64,000 nucleotides of DNA, from assembly GCF_008728855.1 (NCBI RefSeq), contig NZ_CP042906.1, forward strand, positions 3,284,001 through 3,348,000, given 5' to 3'. The notes under the pieces are model-generated. The model had not been told where the DNA came from. It made no database searches and saw only the letters and a list, made by a program, of their open reading frames with translations. The stretch comes from Hypericibacter terrae. Its GTDB lineage: Bacteria; Pseudomonadota; Alphaproteobacteria; Dongiales; Dongiaceae. Below are positions 57,958 through 64,000 of this stretch, piece after piece; the stretch's first letter is position 1, and each line of letters opens with the position of its first letter. Position numbers and translations under genes: made by a program.

Positions 57958-57988
57958 TGTCGTTTCCTTCCGTCTTCCACGGTTCCAC

Positions 57989-58648
57989 TCAAACGGGCAG
58001 CGCGAACGCTGCCCGTTCAATCTCGATAAAGAGCCGACCGATCGTCCCGACATGACGATAGAAGTCTGCCGATTCGGATTGCTCCAGATCGGAAAAAAAA
58101 CGGCCCATCCATGGAGCAAGGTGACGATCGAAGATGCCCTGCTGTGCGTCGTCCGATCCGCGAAGGCGTCCATCGATCAGGCCGGCCATGATTTCGCAGA
58201 GAAGGGCTGCGTGATCCTCAGGCTCCGTCTCCCCCTCGACCCGTTCGATCCCAAGCGCAAGCAGGTCTTCCCGGAGCCGGGCCAGGGGCCGTTCATTGAT
58301 GAAGCCGGTCCGGTAATAGGAGCCATAGGGCATGAGCTCGCCGCGACCGACGCCGACGAACAGTTCGAAATACTCGCGTTCGATCGAGTCTGCCTGCGCA
58401 TCCGTTGCGGCCTGCGCTAACGACGCGTGCGCAGCGCCCAATGGCGTCGGCCCGCCTTCGATTGTGGCGATGCGCCGGAGCAATGGGCGATCGGGAGCGC
58501 GCGCGAGAAGGACGGCAAGCAACCCGTACTCCCGGGCGCGCGCCACGTCGACATCCCTGCTGCTCTCTGATGGCACGCCAGGGAGTTCGGGCGACGGAGC
58601 CGCGCCCGTCACCGCCTGGATCGCCACCCTAGGCCCTTGGTCCGTCAT
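57989..58648 (-). CDS. TorD/DmsD-family chaperone for formate dehydrogenase
   Basis: 219 aa from the ATG at 58648, 5 nt after the previous stop; upstream frame is inside that gene. All-helical TorD pattern: REYGLLAVLLARAPDRPLLRRIA, SIEREYFELFVGVGRGELMPYGSYYRTGFINERPLARLREDLLALGIER, EPEDHAALLCEIMAGLIDG. The core EYFELFVG...PYGSYY is diagnostic. It binds the alpha-subunit Tat signal and helps insert the molybdenum cofactor before export. Confidence 0.92.
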   Translation of the reverse strand: MTDQGPRVAIQAVTGAAPSPELPGVPSESSRDVDVARAREYGLLAVLLARAPDRPLLRRIATIEGGPTPLGAAHASLAQAATDAQADSIEREYFELFVGVGRGELMPYGSYYRTGFINERPLARLREDLLALGIERVEGETEPEDHAALLCEIMAGLIDGRLRGSDDAQQGIFDRHLAPWMGRFFSDLEQSESADFYRHVGTIGRLFIEIERAAFALPV

Positions 58649-58653
58649 CTCCG

Positions 58654-59370
58654 TCAACCTGTCTTCCTCCCGGAGGCGTCTGGCAAGGCGCCACCGTGAC
58701 GGCGGTGGCTCGGCCGCTCGCCCGCCTCGAGCGGCGCCGGCACGGCGGGACGTTGCAGTGTCATGCCGATGCCATCCCATTGCGTCATGTCAATTTCGTG
58801 CGAAGACCCCATGCTGGACCCGCACGTCTCCGGAGAGGACGCTCCGGGAAATGGCTGAATATCGGTCTGCCCGGTTGGCTCGGCGCCGGTCCCGGCCTGC
58901 GCAGGCTGGCCGGCCTCTATCATGGCTGCCGAGGGCGGCCTGTCGTCCCCCGGCGCGGCCGGCATGCCGAAGGCGCGATCCAACAAACTCTGGATCTTCT
59001 CCTTGTCAACCGAACCGAAGCCGAAAATCGCCCCGGGGGCGTTGAAGTCCCAAGAGCTTTCGGACAGGCCGACGAAATCGCGGATCGAGAGGTCGGACGT
59101 CCAGGCACGGCGAAGCGCGGCGCGCGTCAGCGCGGCGGGGACCCCCGGTTCCAGAAACGCCTGAATATCGGATCCGGCATCGATCGACTCGATCGAGGGC
59201 AAGACGGCGTGATCGAGCGGCATGGCAATACTGGTGCCGGTCGACGCTTCCGGCAGCTCTGACGGGACGGCCGTCTGCCGGTCCTTCGGCTCCGATCCGT
59301 TGCTGCGATCGGGGCCGCGATCGCGTTTCAGGCGCGACCAGCGGGAAAGGAAATCTTCCGGCTCATCCAT
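58654..59370 (-). CDS. DUF3306 family formate dehydrogenase accessory protein
   Basis: 238 aa from the ATG at 59370, overlapping the DUF3305 gene by 8 nt. The start EPEDFLSRWSRLKRD and the middle block VPAALTRAALRRAWTSDLSIRDFVGLSESSWDFNAPGAIFGFG are the DUF3306 hallmark. The rest is acidic, Pro/Ser-rich and probably disordered. No signal, no Cys motif except one near the end. These proteins occur only beside fdh operons of this type; their molecular role is unknown. Confidence 0.88.
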   Translation of the reverse strand: MDEPEDFLSRWSRLKRDRGPDRSNGSEPKDRQTAVPSELPEASTGTSIAMPLDHAVLPSIESIDAGSDIQAFLEPGVPAALTRAALRRAWTSDLSIRDFVGLSESSWDFNAPGAIFGFGSVDKEKIQSLLDRAFGMPAAPGDDRPPSAAMIEAGQPAQAGTGAEPTGQTDIQPFPGASSPETCGSSMGSSHEIDMTQWDGIGMTLQRPAVPAPLEAGERPSHRRHGGALPDASGRKTG

Positions 59371-59881
59371 GGGTCTGCCTATGTCGGCGGCCTTGCCGCG
59401 CCAATGCCTCAGGATCGGCCCGAACCCGCTCCCGCTTCTCGAACACCTGCTCGACGTGATACCGGCCCACGAAAGCCGCGACCTTTTCACGGATCGCCTC
59501 CGGCATCGGCAGCATCTCGACGATCGCCGCGCCCGCCTCCGTCAGCCCTTCCCCCTCTGCGGGGTCAACCGTCACCGCAGCGAGTTTGTAAGGCGGCTCT
59601 CCGCCGCACGGCTGCAGGATGACCCAGACACTGGGCATCGGCGATTCAAGATTCTGACGGTAATTTCCCGTTTCGGACCGGTAAAGCTCGATCTCCGTGG
59701 CGCCCGCATAGATCAATGCCAAGTCTCCCTCTTCCGAGAGAACCGTCCACGGCTTCGCACCGGATGTTCCGCCGAAAATGCTGGTGGGCCGCCAGATCAA
59801 GTCGAACCACGCCGACTTCGGCCGCCGACGCTCGACGACGACGCCGACCGGAATGGATTCAAACGGCCGCGCTTCGGTCAA
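59363..59881 (-). CDS. DUF3305 family formate dehydrogenase accessory protein
   Basis: 172 aa from a TTG at 59881 whose last bases overlap the upstream stop (TTGA). The pattern IPVGVVVERRRPKSAWFDLIWRPTSIFGG, LIYAGATEIELYRSETGNYRQNLESPMPSVWVILQP and PEAIREKVAAFVGRYHVEQVFEKRER matches DUF3305, the constant partner of DUF3306. Function unknown. It sits in the middle of the accessory part of the operon, coupled to both neighbours by overlap. Confidence 0.88.
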   Translation of the reverse strand: MTEARPFESIPVGVVVERRRPKSAWFDLIWRPTSIFGGTSGAKPWTVLSEEGDLALIYAGATEIELYRSETGNYRQNLESPMPSVWVILQPCGGEPPYKLAAVTVDPAEGEGLTEAGAAIVEMLPMPEAIREKVAAFVGRYHVEQVFEKRERVRADPEALARQGRRHRQTHG

Positions 59882-60885
59882 TTGACGGGCTCCATTTGAC
59901 GCAGAGGAAGGCCGGTCAGAAGATTCTGCGGCTTCATGCGCAAGATGTTGTCAGAGGATTTCGCCAGAATCAGGTACACCGGTGTCCCGCCGACTGCGTC
60001 GGCAACGTCGCGCGGATTGTCGAACGTCAACCGATAGATCCCGACGACGGCGGCGCGGGTTGCATCATCCATAGCTTCGCCGTTCCACAGCGCATCTCCG
60101 ACGGCGGTGCCGACAGCATCGAGTCCCACATACCAGGTGAGATCGACTTCGCGCAGCTCGGTTATCGCCTCGATCGTCACCTCGACCGCCAGCAAATGCG
60201 AGATCCAGCGTCGAAGCACCTCGCCCAACGCGACGAGACCGCGTCGCCCGGTGGTGAGATCGATCGCCATGTCGAAGGCATCGCTTCGGCGCCAATAGCT
60301 CTCCGCATTCTCGTCGCCGAGAACGTCGACACCGGCTCCGACCGGACTTCCGAGCATGGACATCAGGGGAGACAATGCCGCCGCGCCCGCAGCCGCAATC
60401 GTTTCCTCATCGGCAGCGATCAGCGAACCGTTGAATGACGCCATGCGCTGCGGGCGGAAGAACAATTCCGCGGCGCGCATCACAAAGGGATCTTCGCACC
60501 CATCGAGCACATTGCGCAGAATGAGGTGGCAGAGTTGGTTCAGGAACAGCGGCGGAGTCCTGCCAACACCGCCGCGCGCGAGATCGAGATAGGACGCTTC
60601 CAATGTCCTGTGGCGCAGCAGATGATCACGAAAGGCGATCATCTGCTCCCAGTTCTCGCGCGCATCGCGATCGGCAATCATTGCGACTTGGTCACCGGCG
60701 ATGGGTTGGCGCGGGTGAGCGCAGATGGCCGCGTGCAGGCTTCGTTCCGCGACGCAGGCCTCCGGCGGCGGCAGCAGTTCCGGCCGGGCTGCATAGGCCT
60801 TGAGGAACTCATCGGTCGGCAGGAGACTGCCGCTGGCGTCGCGATCGACGAGATGATGCCCGCAGGAGAGCCAGAAATCCCTCAT
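59878..60885 (-). CDS. DUF6352-like formate dehydrogenase operon protein
   Basis: 335 aa; the ATG at 60885 overlaps the upstream stop (ATGA). It starts RDFWLSCGHHLVDRDASGSLLPTDEFLKAYAARPELLPPPEAC, and has further conserved-looking blocks around ENWEQMIAFRDHLLRHRTLEASYLDLAR, FLNQLCHLILRNVLDGCEDPFVMRAAELFFRPQRM and DLTWYVGLDAVGTAVGDALWNGE. I recall such proteins as DUF6352 beside fdh operons; this name is from memory. The N-terminal CGHHL could bind a metal, but that is inference. Soluble, no signal. Confidence 0.8.
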   Translation of the reverse strand: MRDFWLSCGHHLVDRDASGSLLPTDEFLKAYAARPELLPPPEACVAERSLHAAICAHPRQPIAGDQVAMIADRDARENWEQMIAFRDHLLRHRTLEASYLDLARGGVGRTPPLFLNQLCHLILRNVLDGCEDPFVMRAAELFFRPQRMASFNGSLIAADEETIAAAGAAALSPLMSMLGSPVGAGVDVLGDENAESYWRRSDAFDMAIDLTTGRRGLVALGEVLRRWISHLLAVEVTIEAITELREVDLTWYVGLDAVGTAVGDALWNGEAMDDATRAAVVGIYRLTFDNPRDVADAVGGTPVYLILAKSSDNILRMKPQNLLTGLPLRQMEPVN

Positions 60886-61418
60886 CCTCGGCCTCCCGAT
60901 TCGGGCGCCGCGGAACCATCTGGCGCCTCCCCTTCGTCCAACTCTTCCGCTTCGAGGACTGAAAAGCCCTGAAGCGGCGCGGCACCCGTGCGCCGAGAGA
61001 GGACGCGAAAGCTTTCGCGAATGGCATCGTTCTCAAAATGGCGCTGGAGGCCGATCAGGGTTCCCGGCGACTGGCTGCAGAGAGATCCGGCAAATTCGAA
61101 CTCCATTTCTGCCGCGGTGCGCGCCGCGGCGAGGTCCGGCGCGCCGAACCGGTCTTGCAAACATCTCGTCAACATCTCGACCGCCGCCGCACGGTCATGC
61201 GGGCCCACCGACACGATCTGCGCCAGAGTCGACCATCCGAGCGAAGGGATGCCGAGAAATCCGCTCCGGAAAGCGGCGCGGCGTTTCCCATCCAACATTG
61301 CCAGTTCGTCCTCAGAGAACATGAATGTTCCCGACACCGCCCATTCGCCCGGCACCGCCGCGACTGGGAATACGAATCTATCCGACGGATCGAGCCGTAT
61401 TGTACGCAACAACCTCAA
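60882..61418 (-). CDS. DUF6505-like formate dehydrogenase operon protein
   Basis: 178 aa from a TTG at 61418, which overlaps the upstream stop as TTGA and begins the conserved LLRTIRLDPSDRFVFPVAAVPGEWAVSGTF; an ATG at 61451 is also in frame but overlaps the upstream gene by 37 nt. RAAFRSGFLGIPSLGWSTLAQIV and LQDRFGAPDLAAARTAAEMEFEFAGSLC are further compact blocks. The acidic C-terminus is variable. The name DUF6505 is from memory. Function unknown; always found in fdh accessory operons as far as I know. Confidence 0.78.
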   Translation of the reverse strand: MRLLRTIRLDPSDRFVFPVAAVPGEWAVSGTFMFSEDELAMLDGKRRAAFRSGFLGIPSLGWSTLAQIVSVGPHDRAAAVEMLTRCLQDRFGAPDLAAARTAAEMEFEFAGSLCSQSPGTLIGLQRHFENDAIRESFRVLSRRTGAAPLQGFSVLEAEELDEGEAPDGSAAPESGGRG

Positions 61419-62164
61419 ATCTTCGGCACTCCCGTATCGGGATCCAGCCATGAAACGACATCGAGCGCCGACCGGAGCTTGCGTCGCTCGACCGGTCGTG
61501 CCGGCCTGCGGATCAGCAGATCGCCCTGCTCGTCGATTTTATAGCTTGAGTTCTCGCCCGAGTGGAGCTTTGCGGCATAACTCTTCGACAAAACAGCAAA
61601 TTTGTTCTCGTACCAGCAATCGGTGACTGTCAAGAAATGGCGCGTGAAGCCTTCCAGCAGGCGATCCGAGCCGGCGGGGTCGAAGCCCTCCTCCTGGAGT
61701 GCCGTCGAGTGGGGGTGAAGCCCGGCCTCCGCGCCCGACATCGAGACGGTTCGGATCATCCCCCCGAACACAAGCCATTCTGGAACCATCGTTTCTTTCG
61801 TTCCTCTGGGCCAACCGAGCCGGCCGCCACCGACCGGCCCGCCATCGACAAGGAGGGTACCGGGCCAATCGATCGCAATGGACCTCTGGGGCGGCGCCAC
61901 AGCGGATAACGCGTCGACAAGTGCCGTCATGCCGCCAAAGAAGATGCGCCGGGCGACGGCAAGGGGCTCGTCGGGCTCCAGGACCAAAGCGAATTCCGCG
62001 AGGTCGAAGCGTCCGACGACCACCAGTGTTCCGGCGCCGAGCTCGCCGGCACTGCGACAGGCATGCTCGAAAGCATCGCCCGCCTCGCGCAAGGTTACCG
62101 CTCGGAAAGGAGGCGGCAGGTCGAGAGAATGCCTAAAATGCTCCTCTGCGTTTTGGAGTGGCAT
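61415..62164 (-). CDS. Biotin/lipoate ligase-like protein (DUF4444 type) of the fdh operon
   Basis: 249 aa from the ATG at 62164. The fold resembles biotin/lipoate A/B protein ligases: FALVLEPDEPLAVARRIFFGGMTALVDALSAVAPP, then SIAIDWPGTLLVDGGPVGGGRLGWPRG and VPEWLVFGGMIRTVSM; the C-terminus (KLHSGENSSYKIDEQGDLLIRR, SALDVVSWLDPDTGVPKI) fits a small added domain. Whether it ligates anything is unknown, and no lipoyl or biotinyl acceptor gene is nearby. It is the first gene of the leftward fdh operon, divergent from the ferredoxin-like gene with 115 nt between. Confidence 0.8.
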   Translation of the reverse strand: MPLQNAEEHFRHSLDLPPPFRAVTLREAGDAFEHACRSAGELGAGTLVVVGRFDLAEFALVLEPDEPLAVARRIFFGGMTALVDALSAVAPPQRSIAIDWPGTLLVDGGPVGGGRLGWPRGTKETMVPEWLVFGGMIRTVSMSGAEAGLHPHSTALQEEGFDPAGSDRLLEGFTRHFLTVTDCWYENKFAVLSKSYAAKLHSGENSSYKIDEQGDLLIRRPARPVERRKLRSALDVVSWLDPDTGVPKI

Positions 62165-62279
62165 TTGGCTCCTGACCTCCGAGGCCCGATTGCGCAGAGC
62201 GCTTGTTGTTTTGTGGACTTGGAACAATATAGTTCGGGAATGGCGCGCGGCCAGGACCGCTTAGACCGAGGTTGCCGAA

Positions 62280-64000
62280 ATGGCCGAACAGCGCACAATT
62301 CTGCTGTGTTCCTGCGAAGACACGATGCCGACCGACGCCAAGGCGATGCGGCGCGCCTGCCCGGATGCAGGCGTGGTCGTGGGACGGCAGTTTTGCCGGG
62401 CGGAGCTGGAGCGTGTTCGAACCGCCTTGGCTTCGGACTCCCCGGTGACGATTGGCTGCACGCAGGAGGCACCCCTGTTTCGCGAGGTCGCCGGCGAAAA
62501 TGGCAGCGACATTGCCTTTGTGAACCTTCGCGAAACCGCCGGCTGGTCGGCCGATGCCACCCGTGCGGGACCCAAAATGGCAGCACTTGTCGCTGCGGCT
62601 GCGGAACCGATGCCAGATACCTCCTTCGTGGAGCTCGTCAGCGAGGGGGTCGTGCTGATCTATGGATGCGATGACCGTGCCGTCGAAGCCGCCCAGCGCC
62701 TCGAGGATCATCTCGACGTCACGGTCATGATTGTCGGAAGCGCCGACATTACGGCGCCGCGGCAGACCGTGTTTCCCGTCGTCAAAGGGCGCATCCGGTC
62801 CGCAACGGGATATCTGGGCGCATTCAAAATCGTCGTGGACGGCTATGCCACGGCATCACCGTCGTCGCGCACTGCCCTCACTTTCGGGGCCGGGCGCGAT
62901 GGAGCCGTCTCTCATTGCGACATCCTGCTCGATTTATCGGGAGGGGGCCCCCTCTTTGCCGCGGCTGACCTCCGCGACGGCTATCTGCGCGCCGATCCGG
63001 CCGATCCCGCCGGTGTGCTCGCCGCGGTATTGCGGGCTCGCGATCTCGTGGGTCGTTTCGACAAGCCCCGCTACATCAACTTTTCCCAAGAGCTCTGCGC
63101 GCATTCCCGCTCCGGCATCGTCGGCTGCCACCGCTGCCTCGACCTTTGTCCGACCGGCGCCATCAAGCCCGCGGGCGATCATGTGACGATCGATGACAAG
63201 ATCTGCGCCGGTTGCGGTCAATGCGCGACCGCCTGCCCGACCGGCGCGGCGAGCTATGCCCTTCCCCCTGTCGACGCCCTCCTGCGCAAGATACGAACGC
63301 TGCTCACAACCTATCGTGACGCCGGCGGCCTGGATCCTGTCCTGCTCCTGCATGATGAACCACATGGCGCATCATTGATCGACGCTCTTGCCCGTCACGG
63401 CGACGGATTGCCAGCCTATGTGTTGCCGCTGTCGGTCAACGAGTCGACGCAAGTCGGGCTGGAGGCGACCGTCGCGGCGTTCGCCTATGGCGCCAGCGCG
63501 GTCCGCTTTCTTCTACGCCAGAAGCCGCGCCACGATCCTCTTGGCCTGACGCAGACGATCGAGCTCGCCGATGCCGTCCTGCAGGGCCTGGGCCTCGGCG
63601 ACACCAGGGTCGCAACGATCGAGACGGACGATCCGTTTGTGCTGGGTGACCAGCTCCGCGCAATCGTGCCCGCTCCCGCGGTACCGCGCCCCGCGAGTTT
63701 CCTGCCCTTGGGGTCCAAGCGGAGCGTCCTTCGGCTTTCCCTCGGCGAACTGCACCGGGCCGCCGCCTCCCCGGTCGACGTCGTCGCCTTGCCGGCGGGG
63801 GCGCCGTTCGGTGCCGTTGAGATCGACGCCGAGGGCTGCACGCTCTGCCTGTCTTGCGTCTCGGCCTGCCCGACCGGGGCGCTGTCAGACGATCCGGACG
63901 CACCGAAGCTTCGCTTTACCGAAGACGCTTGCGTGCAATGCGGCCTGTGCAAAGCGACCTGTCCCGAGAAGGTCATCAGCCTCGTGCCACGGATGAACTT
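62280..64000 (+). CDS. 4Fe-4S ferredoxin-like protein of the fdh region (partial, runs off the right edge)
   Basis: 573 codons are visible from the ATG at 62280 without a stop. The N-terminal 280 residues begin EQRTILLCSCEDTMPTDA and hold scattered Cys (CSC, FCR, IGCTQEAP, YGCDD) in a fold I do not recognise. Then come two 4Fe-4S motifs (CHRCLDLCPTGAI at 283, CAGCGQCATACPTGA at 309), a 200-residue linker domain, and two more (CTLCLSCVSACPTGA at 520, CVQCGLCKATCPEKVI at 551). Such proteins are the standard divergent neighbour of this fdh operon type and may be an alternative electron carrier. Function unproven. Confidence 0.88.
   Translation, partial: MAEQRTILLCSCEDTMPTDAKAMRRACPDAGVVVGRQFCRAELERVRTALASDSPVTIGCTQEAPLFREVAGENGSDIAFVNLRETAGWSADATRAGPKMAALVAAAAEPMPDTSFVELVSEGVVLIYGCDDRAVEAAQRLEDHLDVTVMIVGSADITAPRQTVFPVVKGRIRSATGYLGAFKIVVDGYATASPSSRTALTFGAGRDGAVSHCDILLDLSGGGPLFAAADLRDGYLRADPADPAGVLAAVLRARDLVGRFDKPRYINFSQELCAHSRSGIVGCHRCLDLCPTGAIKPAGDHVTIDDKICAGCGQCATACPTGAASYALPPVDALLRKIRTLLTTYRDAGGLDPVLLLHDEPHGASLIDALARHGDGLPAYVLPLSVNESTQVGLEATVAAFAYGASAVRFLLRQKPRHDPLGLTQTIELADAVLQGLGLGDTRVATIETDDPFVLGDQLRAIVPAPAVPRPASFLPLGSKRSVLRLSLGELHRAAASPVDVVALPAGAPFGAVEIDAEGCTLCLSCVSACPTGALSDDPDAPKLRFTEDACVQCGLCKATCPEKVISLVPRMN

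Noticed and set aside
1-64000. tRNA, rRNA, riboswitch or phage/integrase features
   Set aside because: I scanned for acceptor-stem/CCA patterns, rRNA-like conserved blocks, known riboswitch cores and integrase-like proteins and found none convincing; small structured RNAs could still be missed by eye.

Overview
The window is GC-rich, densely coded DNA with no rRNA, tRNA, CRISPR array or insertion sequence that I can see. Flagellar motA/motB, a Bpt-type aminoacyl-tRNA-protein transferase, an N-methylglutamate methylamine pathway, and a Tat-exported Cys-type formate dehydrogenase with proteobacterial accessory genes point to a motile, heterotrophic, probably facultatively methylotrophic alphaproteobacterium. 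Rhodospirillales is my guess, by inference only.

Layout. (1) 1-6594, + strand: end of motA, motB, an RDD membrane protein, a broken sulfotransferase relic, bpt, aguB, a GNAT acetyltransferase and an acyl-CoA ligase. (2) 6611-10853, - strand: an SDR, a PuuC-like aldehyde dehydrogenase and formate-tetrahydrofolate ligase (fhs). (3) 11064-21489, - strand: a full N-methylglutamate set in the order mgdA-B-C-D, XRE/cupin regulator, mgsA-B-C, gmaS. Together these genes would convert methylamine to N-methylglutamate and then to glutamate plus a C1 unit, which fhs could handle. (4) 22627-27800, - strand: a second, diverged paralogous set (glutamine-synthetase-like, GlxB, GlxC, GlxD and an unrecognised 148-aa protein) with a divergent GntR regulator. 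Its synthetase lacks the ammonium-site Asp, while its GlxD keeps iron-sulfur cysteines that MgsC has lost, so it probably does different chemistry. (5) 29258-32042, + strand: HupE-like membrane protein, class III aminotransferase, MBL-fold hydrolase.

(6) 32229-53114 is a catabolic island. It holds two GMC dehydrogenase plus small-subunit pairs, an etfB-etfA-membrane Fe-S oxidoreductase operon, a LigI-like amidohydrolase, and a sugar-type ABC transporter operon with SDR, tautomerase and enol-lactonase-like hydrolase. It also holds an LhgO-like flavoprotein, a GntR regulator, a second MBL hydrolase, a YdcZ-type membrane protein and a GlcD-type FAD dehydrogenase. A repeated CAAGATTGTYRACA box lies in front of both GMC pairs and in the ABC/LhgO divergent promoter, suggesting one regulon for an unknown sugar- or lactone-like substrate. 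(7) 53176-62164, - strand: a ten-gene periplasmic formate dehydrogenase operon, with a divergent four-cluster ferredoxin-like gene running off the right edge.

Three convergent gene junctions carry paired, oppositely oriented REP-like palindromes. Many genes in the operons overlap by 4 nt (ATGA, GTGA, TTGA), indicating translational coupling.
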